A DNA stretch of 64,000 nt, from NCBI GenBank assembly GCA_900169235.1, contig FWCC01000355.1:69486-133485 (forward strand), given 5' to 3'. The notes under the pieces are model-generated. The model did not search any database. It saw nothing but the letters and a program-made list of their open reading frames with translations, and had not been told where the DNA came from. The translations under genes were made by a program, and so were the position numbers. Origin of the DNA: Zarea fungicola. Taxonomy: Eukaryota; Ascomycota; Sordariomycetes; Hypocreales; Cordycipitaceae. Shown one piece after another: positions 35,443-48,033 of this stretch (the stretch's first letter is position 1; each line of letters opens with the position of its first letter).

Positions 35443-38400
35443 TTCAACTTTGAAGGAGCATTGGGCTTATAAACGGCCTTTCTTGTCTTCTCTTAGACCA
35501 AAGGCGCGTATTCCGTCTTCTAAGTGATGGAGTGGCTTCTGCAGTGATAGGGCCAAAAGGAATCCTCTGCATTCTTCGCAGAGGACGTGCATGTGTGTAA
35601 ACGTGTTGATTATATTGATGAAAAACACGATACGCGGCTTTTAAATACAGGTTTAAGCTTCTGCTAGGTGATTCATATAGTCAGAAACGTTACCCAAGCT
35701 ATGACAGGGACTGTTATAGCGGTAAGAGGGAACAAATGGTTCGCCACTCTACGGGTAGAAATTTTAGGCGGTAGTTAGCATCTTGAACTCGGCTTCAAAG
35801 AGTCTGTTAATGCTTCAATAGCTATACTAGACTGTGGGCCATTCACTGCAACGTTGAGACAAGCTTGGCGGATCACCACCTGCTGTATTTAGCGGACGGA
35901 GGAGTGGAGGTTCGGTAGACGATGGCGCGTGCATGGGTTACCTAGGCCCGAAGTCTTTCTCCGTGAAACCATTGTCCTTCTTAATGGGTATGGTAAGGAA
36001 TTTCTCCGGGTGCAAAAGGCCCTTGAGAAGAGCCAACCAAGCGGCCGGGAGGCCTGCCGACATGTTTCCGTCGGCTGCACATGTCCGGCTTAGCTACGAT
36101 ACCTCGTCATTGTGGGATTCTCAGTTATCATGATATGACCTGGCAGTTATATGACAGTATACACTGGATTCTATGTCACATGCAGGGAGCTGGAGCACCA
36201 GAGCAATTCTATGCTTGTCGCCGCCACTATTACCGTCACCTGTAGAGCACCAGTGGAAGAAGGGGGAAGAGACTGGCAAGGGCTGACACTGAAGCTTGTG
36301 AAAAGCATCAGTGGATATGCCGAGATGGTTTTGTGTGGGCTTTTTTTTTTTCACGATCTTGGTAGCATGTCACTCACTGACCCCATTTCGGTGTTGTTTT
36401 ATTTATTTTGAACTGCAAATAAGTCGGTCATGCCGTTTTGGCTATTGCTAGCTACAGCCGGCTACCCCTGTGATCCGGGCTTTTCTAATTACCCCATAGA
36501 AACATATGGGATGATGAATCTAATCAAGCTCCACAAGTGACTGCTCAAGGGGTGTTTTCTCTTCTTTCTTATTAACTAAAACAATTGGCCTCGTTTGGGC
36601 ATTGATAATTATGTGTGGGCACTGTGCGCAGACCATGTTATTAGCGTGTGTGCTCACGGCTGTCGCAGAGAGAAGACTCGGGAGACTCCAAGTCGAAGTG
36701 CCGTGATGGTCGGGGCTTTGCTGATCACCGGGAGAGGGAGAGCAGGTGGAAGTTTTTAGCATATAACACCTGGTTGGCTATTATCACCCAATAGGTCTGG
36801 AAACAGACTTGAGACAAAGATTAGCGGTATGAAAGTTGAGGGTGAACAAAGCCGTCAGGGATGAAAGGGGATATCCGGCCATTATCGCCACATTTGAAGT
36901 ATGCACTCCGTACCGAGCGCGATTAATATCGCCAACCTCGAAGTATTTATGCCCTGTGGAAGGGCTGCAAGGGCTGCCGATTGGCGAGATCCTTTTCAGG
37001 CACATGTTAAATGAGGAGCACTAATGGACGGCGGCTTTGGCCGGCGTTGACCGGCCAGGCCAACGGTGTTTACAAGGAGGTTTTATTTTTTTCCGTCTCA
37101 TCCGTATTAGGGCAGTAGTTATGCTGAGATTTGTTGGCTCGACAAAGGGGCTACTAATAATCAGAGATCATGCCAGCCTCGGCTACATGTCGTTGTCAAT
37201 GCAAGTGTGCACCAGTGATTATGACGAGGTGGTCAAGGGTGGGTGTGATGATGGACCTCTGATGGCTTGCTAATGCAGGGCGCAATGCTGGCACTTCGGA
37301 TGTCGTCTGGAGTCCCAGCGGTGGTAAGGCAGGCACACGGTTGGCAATGTGCTTTTACCTTGCAGAGTTATGGTGGGCGCTACAACCAACTAGCGGAACG
37401 GGCCAGTTCTACCCCTGCAGATAAGAAGTAACGTACTTTTGCACCTGCAGGTAATATGTACCTACCTGAGTTAGGTACTTTTTAGTCTGCTACGTTGTGG
37501 TTCATTTGGCTTATCACAATAGTACTGCTTGTGGTGGGTGGTTTGTGCCTTTGCCTTTGGCGCCGGCGCATAACGGTTCATTGTGGCATTGTAATAATAC
37601 TATCAGTGAACGTGGAACTTTGGATAGGCGGCTTGCTGCGCCTTTTTTTCTCTCTGCTTCTCTCGGTCTTTTTTCTTCTTGGTGTTCGTGTGTCCATCTC
37701 CTTCTCGTTCGGCTATTTCCGTTAACCATCAAGGATACATGCAGGAGGGGCTTGTGATGGGGCCATCTGTAAAAAGCCCAACAGAGACTGCCTGTCGACA
37801 GCTTCACTCATGCGGAGGGACGCCGCGGACTGCTTACTTACCATTCTCGGCACTTGTGATCTGATAACATAACTAACATTCTACTGGCCAACCCTCACCG
37901 GGGTTTAGCAATGCTGCCGTGCTCCCACCCGTCGCACTACGTCCAGGTGATAGCATGTAGGGTAGCCGCAATTACGGGCAGCAGACTACCAGGCACTACG
38001 AAAATGCGTGCGGGACAGATATCATGGCGTCCGTCGGCGGGACGGGATAACAATTATTCTGCTAGTCTATGCCGCGGACCGCCTGCTCGCGTCTCGACTT
38101 GTTTCTCCTTCAGTGCCTCTTTCGGGAGTTCTGACGGGTGGGAAGCGCCTCGGGGCAGACATGACGCGCTGGTCCTTTATTCAACTCCTCGGATGCTATC
38201 GCTATTGGTGGGTGTGCCAGTGACTAACACATGTGGGCAACAACGCACGCAATGGCCACTATACGCGTACATCAACGCCAGATGCATGTGGTCATAGCAA
38301 TAGCACCGAAAAACACAGGTTAGAAATGCCATGTGATGCCCTGCAACAATGACCAGAGAAGCAGGTGCAAGTAATCCATTGAAGATTCCGCAACACTGGT

Positions 38401-39331
38401 AGCTCAGGCCCAAGGCTAACTAACGCCTGAGCACTCTCAGGGCAGGTCGCATGCCGATGTTGTACAAGTAAAGACTGGTGTTTGCCAGCCTCACTGCCCT
38501 GTCTGCCCTGTCGATAGCTGGCAGTTGAGCAAAAGTACCCATTCTGAAGTAAACACGTAGCATCGCCGCACCGCAAAGGCACAGGATGAAAGTAGTAGCC
38601 AATAGTAGTAGCGGTGGTAAGAGGCAGTCAATTATAATGTGAGCCCCATGTTACCATTTGTTGCTGCCCAGGCAGCCTTGATCCATGTTAGCTTATTTAC
38701 AAACCACAATCTATCTACCTTAACTACCTTGTACATCAGCAGCAAGGCTACATTAAAAGCACCCAAGCACTGCTCAAAAGTATTATCAGCACCTAGAAAG
38801 GACGCCCTACCTCGGGTATCTAGGTACGTCTCTGCAAGTGCTAGCTGACTGCCAAATAAATAACATTGTTAGTACAGTTACACCCACTGTAAGTAGGTAA
38901 ACCAGGCAGAAGCTTAGTAGGCTTATCTACCCGCCCTCTTACAAGTAATTATTCTGTACCTAGTAGCTACTAAAGTGCTAACTAAGCTGAGCTTCATTAG
39001 CTACAGGGCATAGCTGGACGGCCACCCGCTTGCCCCACAGGAGCTCACCACGTCACTAAAGTGTGACGTTGGCGTTGGCACTGGTGACGAACAGCTGGGC
39101 TACCTACGTACTCCAAAAAGCCCAATTTAGCTTTACCACGCCGATTCCCACGACATCTGAAATAGAACATCGCGCCACATAAAACCGAAACCGTGCATGG
39201 CATTCTTGAATTTAATGTTGGCTCCCCGATAGCTGACCAAAATAAATACTGGTACAATGGTTCTGGTGGAGCATACATTTGACTCCAAATGTCGACAGAC
39301 TCCTGTTTGCCTCCCTGAAAGGGAAGGAGGA
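35443..39331. other. Gene-poor region of about 3.9 kb
   Basis: No frame here has recognisable protein features. Frames such as 37495-37757 are Leu/Phe-rich by composition and overlap antisense frames. The right part (37440-39000) holds repeated TACCTA/TAGGTA motifs and a copy of the ACACCCACTGTARGTAGGTA motif also seen near 11114. No tRNA or intact transposon is visible. It may be a promoter-rich spacer, a site of non-coding transcripts, or degraded repeats. Confidence 0.5.
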
Positions 39332-42300
39332 ATGCCGCCAATAAAGGCGCAGTTCTTTTACTCTTCCGCAATACCTATCGATGATCCTCTCTCAGCAAGC
39401 TCGACTACCACGACGAGCACGGATGTACGAAAGTACAAAGGACTGCTACGACCATTCGGCCGAGGGGATAACAACGCGCTGGAGACGGCATGGCTTTCCC
39501 TAGGTGCTGTCGATAATCGTACGAGACATGAGGCTATGCGAACTGGGAAAGAGAAGAATGCGCATCTGGTCAAGGCCGATGCTGAGAATCGTGGAGAAAT
39601 TGTGCAAATGGTTGCTCAGACACACGAAAAGATGCACGGAACGACGCGTGGCCAGGACGACCGAATTCGCAACGCTGGCGACGCAAATGAGGCCCAACAA
39701 GAGCTATGCTGCACCAAGATACTCGAGGATGTTGAAGAAGAACTTAAAAAAACAACATGCTCGCTAGCAAGAGCAGTTGACCCGGCATTTGGTGCAGATG
39801 CCATTGCCAAAGAGGCATCCGCATTGGTGCTTCGTCGCCCCCGGAAGCAGGACAACGAGGGAGAACCTGTCGCACAACCCATGCAAATAACAGATCCCCT
39901 CAAAAAGTATCACAAACCTGGCAGCACACAGTCGCGGCCGTCTACTCCGCGACAGATACGTGCAGGCCATTTCGGTGGTCCTGAAAACAACCGCGGCAAC
40001 CGTTCTTCTTGGGCAGGAATTGAGTCGAAAACTCGCTTGCGATCCAACTCTCAGCTTTCGGAGCGCTCGAGTAAAACAGGTGAAATATACAGGAATTCTG
40101 TTCCCGGCGACGGAATTTCTGGAAGACCTTTCGTCCGAGTCAACAAACCTGAACCTGGGCACGACTCAGCCGCCTCGTCTGTCTCACGGAGTGAAACTCC
40201 CACAAGGGAAACAGTAGTACCGCGGCCAGTGTCACAGTTGGAAGCATTTGCCAACGAGCAAAATGATCCCAAGCACGGCGATTACAAATCTACACATGCC
40301 GAGTCGGACCGTACTCAAGTGACGACGCACGCCAAGACAATGCCTAAGACGGCACAAGTCACCGTGGGTATCTCTAGGCTGCATATGGTCGACCTGCCAG
40401 CTCTCCAGATGAAACCAATTTACTGGTCACCAGTCAATGATATCGCAGTTGTTACCAGAGCAACCTGGTTCTACAGGTAAGGTACATCGGAACTCTATAT
40501 TATATCCGATAGGCACTATTCCTAATACCGCACAGGGACACAACGCTGCCAGTTTCAGCCGCTGTGGCTAATCAGTTGGAAGCGGGATACCAAGAACTAA
40601 AACCCTGGACGGAGACTTGGTTGGAAGAATTGCAATGTGCCTTAGAGGTTGGAGCCGCAGGCGAAGAAAAAGTGTCTCATCAGCTGTGGCCCAAGTACCA
40701 CCGTCCTCTCAATGGCCCAAATACTAAAGACTACGAGCCGATAATTTCGTCTGATTTGTTTTGCGCCTCTCGCTGCTTTCAAGGCGACGCTGCGGCTCAT
40801 GGCTCCATTCGGTCACTCAACCTAGACAAGCAGCTCCCTAACCGCCCATTTGCAAACTACCAAGTCGTTTACAAAGATAAGAAAACGGCTTTTCTTTTGA
40901 AGCCAAATCTGGCTCCATCAGCATACCATGGCAAGCGCCCTGTCGCAAAAATACTAAGAGGATTTACCGTCGGACTGGCCGTTGTCCGTGGATTTGACAG
41001 GTGTGCTTGGAATAGACACCATGGCCCCAAAACGGCTACGGTTTCAGCCGAAGAGGTCACGCCAGTTGATTCGCAGGCAGAAGATATGTCAACTGTATAC
41101 TGCCCGGCCTGCACTGCAGAGAAGGACCGCGGGCAAATTACAGATCTTGTGCTGGTTGCGCATGGCATTGGCCAGAAAATTGCAGAGAGAGTGGAAAGCT
41201 ACCATTTCACACATGCTATCAATAGCTTCCGACGAGCTGTTAACATTGAGTTCGGGAACCCAGCAATCCAGAAAGTACTACGCACCGATCAAAATGGACT
41301 TATGATTCTCCCGCTGAACTGGAGAGTTGGCCTATCGTTTGAAGGCGGTGACACATTGCAGCAAGAAATCGACAGTGACATTACGGCAGAGGCCTTTGAC
41401 CTGAAAGATATCGAACCAAACACCATTCCTGCCGTTCGCAGCATGATTTCAGATGTCATGTTCGACATCCCATTTTACATGTCCCACCACAAAGCCAAAA
41501 TGATCGCAGCTTTGATTAGAGAAGCGAACCGTGTTTACAGGCTGTGGTGCCGAAATAACCCCGGATTTTCCGACAAAGGCCGAGTGCACCTGATTGCCCA
41601 CTCTCTAGGCAGTGTCATGGCGGTTGATATTCTGTCTCGGCAGCCTACCAGTGTCCCCAGGTTGAATTTGACATCACAAGCGGATCCAGGAGAACAATTT
41701 TTCGAGTTTGACACCACAAATTTATTCTTGGCTGGTAGCCCTGCTGGTTTTTTCTTATTGCTAGAAAAGGGAGCATTGGTCCCCCGACGTGGACGACGAA
41801 AGCCAGGGGCAGATGAAGGAGACGTCATGGCAAGGAATATGGTAGGAGAAGCCGGCACATTTGGCTGTTTAGCTGTGGATAACGTATACAACATCCTGGC
41901 CAAAGAGGACCCAATTGCATATCTTCTGATGGGTGCAGTTGACCGTTCCTATGCCGCTAGTTTAAAGGTTGCCTATGTTCCGAGCGTCACACCCTCGTTG
42001 ATGGATTCGATGAGGGATGTTATCAGGCAAGTGATCCCCGGTTTGACGCCGACACCAGACCCGCTTGCCGTCGAGCACGAACGCCCAATGGCCGTTCGGA
42101 TGCCTTCCCAGCTTGAACTCGAGGTGCATAATTTTTCCCGAGAAGAAATTGCAGAGAAGAAAGCGTTTTTGCTTAACGACAACGGCCAGATTGACTGGTA
42201 CCTTCGCTCATCTGGCGGCCCGCTTGAGATACAATATCTGAACATGCTGAGTGCACATACAAGCTATTGGATAAACCAGGACTTCATTCGTATGGTGTGT

Positions 42301-42387
42301 TTGGAAATCGGGCGAAAGCCAGGCCGAGGCAGTACCTTTCCAGCAATGAGAGCAGTCAAAGAAACGAGGCGAGATGGCAAAGAGTAG
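39332..42387 (+). CDS. DDHD-domain phospholipase (PA-PLA1-like)
   Basis: Exons 39332-40476 and 40536-42387 (phase 2, AG|GTAAGG ... GCACAG|G) encode 998 residues. An upstream in-frame ATG at 39257 would add 25. MPPIKAQFFYSSAIPIDDPLS resembles family N-termini, so 39332 is preferred. A disordered Ser/Arg-rich region fills residues ~200-350. The WWE-like stretch (MKPIYWSPVNDIAVVTRATWFYR) precedes the lipase core. DLVLVAHGIGQK and HLIAHSLGSVMA contain the GxSxG nucleophile at about Ser738. The C-terminal DDHD region supplies FEFDTTNLFLAGSPAGFF and a later His/Asp set (IDWYL..., SAHTSYW). The family hydrolyses phosphatidic acid or related phospholipids and acts at ER/Golgi or mitochondrial membranes. 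Convergent with RAD3. Confidence 0.9.
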
Positions 42388-42645
42388 CGTCTTACTGTCG
42401 CTGTAGACGACAGTACTCATTTTTCTTTCAGCTTTTGCCATAGGATTTGATCATACCATTCATTGCCGGTGTTTTGCCCTGGGATGATTTGAAACGCAAA
42501 TGAGATACCAATTTCTAATTTACCCTTAATATATGCAGCTAATTTATGAATACACGGACTGCCAAGTATTTTTGGAGCTGGGAAATGATGTGATGAATGC
42601 ATATAGCAAATTTTCTCAAACCAAGTTGTTGCAGCCTTGATGAAT

Positions 42646-45639
42646 TTAAAAGCCGTCAAGTTCCATCATGTCTTGATCGAGATCTTCATCATCAAATTCG
42701 TAATTGTTGGTGCCTTGCATAGCCGCCAGCTGGGCGGCCTTAATCCCGGCAGCTTCCTCTGCCTTGCGAGCTTCCTCGCGGTCCATTTCCGCCTTACGTT
42801 CTAGATCCTCATAGCCCCATGTGCTGATGCCTTCTTGCTCCTTTGCCCGGAATGGCTGTGCCATTGTTCTCAAGAAGCGCCTGGCGCTGCTCACGGCCAT
42901 GTCTGTGCTTAGATTGACATCAACATCCATGAGACCCTGATTGATCCACTTGGGTAATTGCGGTCTCTTCTTCTGGAACCGTCTATCCGCGAGCACCATT
43001 ATACCGTAGTCGTCCTTGCCTCGCAAAACGCGGCCCAGGCACTGCGCAGCGTGTCGCATGGCATCAAAGGAAAGAAAGTCGTTCTCCTTGATCCGATATG
43101 TTTCCCGCAAGAATTCTAGCCTTGCCTTTAGAATACGCGACTCTGTATACTGGAAAGGAACCCCGATACACAGCACAGTGCGACCATATTGATGATCAAA
43201 GTCGATGCCTTCTGATACTTTGCCACGAGCGACACAAAGCAGTATTGCTCCACGGCCATTACAGCAAGCTGTTCGATAGGTTTCCAATGCGAGGGATGTT
43301 TCTTGTGCGTCAGGCGTCTCGACCAAGATAAGTTTGTACTTCCAAACCTCATCCAGAATCCCCATCCCTTGCCACATGCTAATGATTGACTCCATGTATA
43401 AATATGAAGGGAAAAAGACAACCATGCCGTCTGGAGTGATTTTGGCAAACTCCGTGAGCAAATTGCCATAATTTCGTACCACACTCGGCTCGTTCCGAAC
43501 CTGGAAACTGGTAGAAATTGAAGCTTGATCGCTTCCTCTGGTGACAATCATGGGTAAGAAAGAGCGACGAGCCAGAGTCATGCTGTAAGATTCCTGAATG
43601 ACTGTCGAGAAATCAAGCATTTTGGGATATATTTCCAGAGGAGAAATGGTTCCCGAGGTGATAATGACTGAGTAGAAGCGATCAAAGACTGGCCGAATTG
43701 CAATCGCAGCATCTAAGCATGTGAAATGAAGAATTGGGTTTGGAACCTCGGCTGTATCCGACTCGTATGGTTCCAAGATCAACAAGAATCCTTTTTCGTA
43801 GGTTGCCACGAGTGTAGCGAATGTTGCAACTTCTTGTAGAGGCTGATAATCCTCTATATTAGTGAGCTCCAGCGTTCTGACGAGCGAGGTTAATCGCTCT
43901 GCGCAGAAACCTAGCGGTTTTTTCTCGATAAACGTATGCTCTCTTAAATGCGCGAGGAAGGATGGAGGAGTTTCTGAAATGACTTGGCGAACTTTCATGC
44001 GTGTCTTTGTTTTTATGGATTAGCAGTTGTGTGAAGGTGCACAAGGTGAAAGTTCCTTGCCTACCTTTAGATATTCGATGAATCGCTGAAGGAAGGCAAC
44101 AAAGTGTTCGGCTCTCCGAATGTTACCTGGAACAGCTTCCTTCAAAAGCTCTTCAGGAAGCACTGTAACCAAATGAGGTCAGTTGGCAGTTCAACGGCAA
44201 GTTTATTTGATAAGTTTTGTTTACCTGGATTTGCCATGAAGGCATCTTCTTGCCTGGCTTCATCCGCTTCTCGTAAACCCTGAACGAGCTTTTCGTACTC
44301 GTTTTGAAGTTGCTCTTGGTCGGTCTCGCGCATATCTGCAATTTTTTGCTTGAGATTTTGTGCTCCGCGTGTTGCACGCCGTAACGATTCTTCGGTAATG
44401 TCTGTGCTCAACGATTCGATACAAACGTTGTCAATGTTGTGGGCTTCATCGAAGACCACAATGCAGTCTTTGGAAAAGTCTTTCGAGACGCGTTCTGCGA
44501 TTTTAGGATCCAAAAGATAGTGGTAGGAGAAGATAACCACGTTACAATATTGCATCTACGGATTAAACAGTTAGTACTCGCTGGAGTACTCGACTTTTGC
44601 ATAGAAGAGGTGCATACCATGCGACGAGCCGTAAAGTATGGACATTGCTTGTGCTCTTCCCCATACTTCAAGATGCCATCAAAGGTCCACACGCCATTTG
44701 GGATCAGATTGTGTGGTTCTAATAAATCGAGATTCTATAACTATGTTAGAGCAATTGATGTAAATGGCAGAATAGGCTGTAGCGCGCCAGACTAAGCGAT
44801 ACGTACATCATGATAGACGCAGAGGTCGACGTCTTCGCCTCGTTCTTTCTTTTCCTTTACAAAACCTGCAGTCAAGCTTCGACATCGAGCATCGACAACA
44901 GAACCACTCTTTTCTCGTTTGACAGAAGGGTGGAGGCACAAGTTCTTTCGACTTGTTAGGCCCAGTCCTCGGAAATCTTCTTCGTAGCCTAGTTGCTCAG
45001 TCCGGTACTTCATCAAAGCCTCCAGCTCCATAAGCGCCTTTTCAATTTCAGACATGGTACCTGCGGTTGATATATGAGAATTGTAAAGGAGACAATCTAC
45101 TTGGATGAAGGGTACTGACGTGAGCAATAGATGAGCTTTCGTTTCTCAGGCATGAATTGTTGGTAAGCAACGATGAGGGACAGTAACGAGACTGTTTTTC
45201 CGGTACCCGAAGGCATTTCCAATACGCAATGACCGCCGGCATCGAGAGTTTCTATTTTCTTGCGGTTAGACCATTCGCTTAGGTAGAGAGGTGCAGATCC
45301 GGCCAGCCATGAAAGGCCCGGCAAGTTGCGAATGAGTGTGGGGCGTGAACAAATTAAGGATGAAGCATACTTTTCAAATCGCACATATAACTGGTTGGTA
45401 GTCACGGATATTAGCCAAACGTTCTGCATGAAAGTTTTTGGATTGTTTTTGCATACGAGTATTGCTCTTTACAACATGGCTTCTGTTAGCATTGTGTGTC
45501 GCGCATGGTGAGCAGAACTGACAAACCTGGGTAGATCCTCGGGTAGGGGAAGAGGACAGGAAGGTCCCTATATTGGCACATTAATGTTCAGAATTCCTGG
45601 AAGGGAGTGGGATGAGTTTTACCCAATATAGAATTTCAT
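42646..45639 (-). CDS. RAD3: TFIIH DNA helicase Rad3/XPD
   Basis: Ten exons: 45623-45639, 45527-45567, 45457-45466, 45371-45390, 45120-45251, 44807-45060, 44618-44734, 44225-44555, 44065-44162 and 42646-44004. They encode 792 residues, the usual Rad3 length. Exons 3 and 4 are 10 and 20 nt; without them the conserved EQYSYMCDLKKTLDAGG is lost. Walker A is MPSGTGKT (42-49, Lys48) and the DEAH box is [12 protein letters not shown] (about 233-236). Four Fe-S cysteines are visible (LCLHP, ARC, LCVYH, QCPYF). [11 protein letters not shown] is helicase motif VI. Rad3/XPD is the 5'-3' helicase of TFIIH, used in nucleotide excision repair and transcription initiation. One start-region residue differs from the usual MKFYIDD (Gly6). 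Confidence 0.95.
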
Positions 45640-48033
45640 TTTGGAAAATGAACCGCAGAACGCGGACTTTATTGGGCAGCAAGATGCCGATAGCTAGGGA
45701 ATCACGGTTGAGATTGGAGTAGCGTGAAGCCTCCTATGGCAGAACGCCAAATTGGTACAGAGTCACGTGATCAAATTTGTTCTCCAGCCAGCTAGTTTTA
45801 CTCATTATTACCAGTATGATTGCACCCACTCGCCACAGGACATAATAAGGCCTGGCTGGTTCGTCCTTTCGCGGGAGTGGCTCGTCGCTTTTAGAATAAA
45901 GATGGGGTTTATTAGAGATATAGTTACGGCGCCGGCGATTTATAAGAAATTAATATTTCTTCAAGCCACTTCATTGCCCTTTTTCTATTTTTTGAAGCGA
46001 TATAAAGCCAATGGAGGGATGACCAAGGAAGTGAGTATAATAATGGCAAAAATGCAGCCTGGTTTGGCCTGGATACCTTAAACTGGGTTTTGGGTGGCAA
46101 AGGACAAAGCCATGTTTGTGATGAGATTTGCTTCCGACGGAATAATCTACGTAATTGTCAGCATTCAGCGTCTTTCCATCTTATAATCAGTATGTAACCA
46201 GGCCGAGGCAGGGTTGAACTTGAAGCTGTAATTATTTAGATGATGAAGTACATGCGTCGTCGCACTGGTACATTGTTATTTAGGCAAGTTATTCAATCAG
46301 AACACAACCGACACAAAACACCATACCCACTCCCACCAATGCAGGCCCCCAGCGCTAATGTAGTGCATGGGCCCTGTTAATTTGTTGGATCATTATTAGC
46401 TCTGCCGGTGTCGCTGGCTGAATACGATTCTGACCAAGATTCAGGGCTGCAACAGACTTCAATGTATGTGTTGGCAAACATCATTCCGTACATAAGTAAA
46501 ACGCGAAAAAACCCCAATCCTGGTGCGTCGTTTCACGCCGACTGATTACCACCTACCCCGAGCCAATGGCTCAACTTTGAACTGCGGGGGCGGGAGGCGG
46601 ACAGATGTAATTAGAGGCACACGACCCAAGATTTAGGGTTCCCACGCCAGTTGGGGTTCGAAAGGAAAAGCTGCTGCAAGGCGACCAGGGTCTTGGGTAC
46701 GTCTGCTACCCTCACAACTTCGATCCGTAATTAGAGCGGGCAGCAGATGATCAGCATGTGTAGTTGTTTAGTTAGTCTGTGCGTCTTTACTCTTCTCTGA
46801 CAAGGCGAAACCTGATAACAGCAAGGGTGAAGTTTTTTTTGTTGTTTTTCTGTACTACCAGAGTTTGTCCAACCAGAGTTGTTTCTAGTACCTACCTGCT
46901 GTGTACTAACTCCCTAGCCACAATTATGACCGGGCAGATTCGTGGTCATCTTCTGGAGCGCTGGAGACCAAGAGTCAGCTACCTTACCGTGCCCGACTCT
47001 TTTAATTTGTTCCTCTGTTCCTTTGTCCAAAAAGTCATTCATGGGTAGAGCTGTCCGGGAAACCCACCTGCTCAAGGTTGACCCCGCTTGGATTTCGTCG
47101 GCCGCTATCACGTACTAGCACCGCGCACCAACGCCAAGCCAAGCTGGCCAAGCTGGGCTTCTATGTAGACTAGTGAGACTTTATGCTGCCCATTGGTCCA
47201 TCGGGTTGCCACCCTTGCCGCCATCACGCTCTGGAAACTGGGGGAGGGGGGGGCCCTGCTGTTGTCTGCTGCAGCCAGTGCAGCCAGTGGCTGCGTTATC
47301 ACCCAATCCACGCCGTTGAACTTCTGTCTGGACTTGCTCTGCTTGCTTGACCTTGCCGCTGGCGGCGCTCCTCTGTGCAACCCTTTCAAACCGGCTGTCC
47401 TGTTCTCCTCCCCCTTCCATCATCATCAACCTGCACCGCAAACTATCTTTGCCTGCCTCACTTCTACCCGACCTGTACTCTGGTTGTCGTCAAAACCGTG
47501 ACCCCGCCAGTCTTACCATTCGCCACTTCTGCTGGTGGGCACCACCTGTCGACCTCTTTCTAACCCACTGCTAGCTTGCCAGTATAGCAGCGTCGGCCTC
47601 CAACCTGAAACTTGTAACCACATCCCCTCGAGCGGCCGTCTTGATACAGTATTTCCAGCTCTTTGGAACTGCTACCAAGTTAAGCGAGCCTGGCCCGGTG
47701 TATACATAATGTAAGGCCGAGTTTTTTGTATTGCTCAGGCTGAAGCCCCTTAGCTGCGACATGCTAACGTCTACAAGCCTCCTCTACAGGACACAATCGA
47801 AACCTTCGAATCCTTAGTACGACTGAATCTCGTTAGATCAGGCATGGTTTGTTTTGCGACTGCTGGCAAATCATATCCATTGCGTATGCGGCACTGATAA
47901 TCAATTAAAGATCACGCTGGAGCTAATCCATCTCCTTGCGGCTTAAGAGTGCTGAACTCGGCGTTCCGTTCACAGTTACAACGTTGCATACGATTCTTTG
48001 CAAATTACCAATTCTTTGATTGATACCTGTCAG
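45640..48033. other. Intergenic with one weak small-gene candidate
   Basis: Apart from the candidate at 45902, nothing is supported. 47190-47560 is C/T-rich on the plus strand and probably belongs to the promoter or leader of PPS1. A short stretch near 47661-47700 resembles part of 5S rRNA too weakly to call. Confidence 0.45.
45902..46081 (+). CDS. Candidate small protein or first exon, divergent from RAD3
   Basis: A frame from ATG at 45902 reads MGFIRDIVTAPAIYKK, then a hydrophobic aromatic stretch (LIFLQATSLPFFYFLKRY) and KANGGMTKE, immediately followed by a GTGAGT that would be an excellent splice donor. As an unspliced frame it continues to a stop at 46081 (59 residues). It could be a small membrane protein or the first coding exon of a short gene whose downstream exon I could not find. 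It lies 262 bp from the RAD3 start on the opposite strand, suggesting a shared promoter. I do not recognise the family. Confidence 0.3.
   Translation: MGFIRDIVTAPAIYKKLIFLQATSLPFFYFLKRYKANGGMTKEVSIIMAKMQPGLAWIP

Noticed and set aside
47661..47710. Fragment resembling the central part of 5S rRNA (AAGTTAAGC...CCCGG)
   Set aside because: Only about 20 nt are similar, with no matching 5' or 3' arms.
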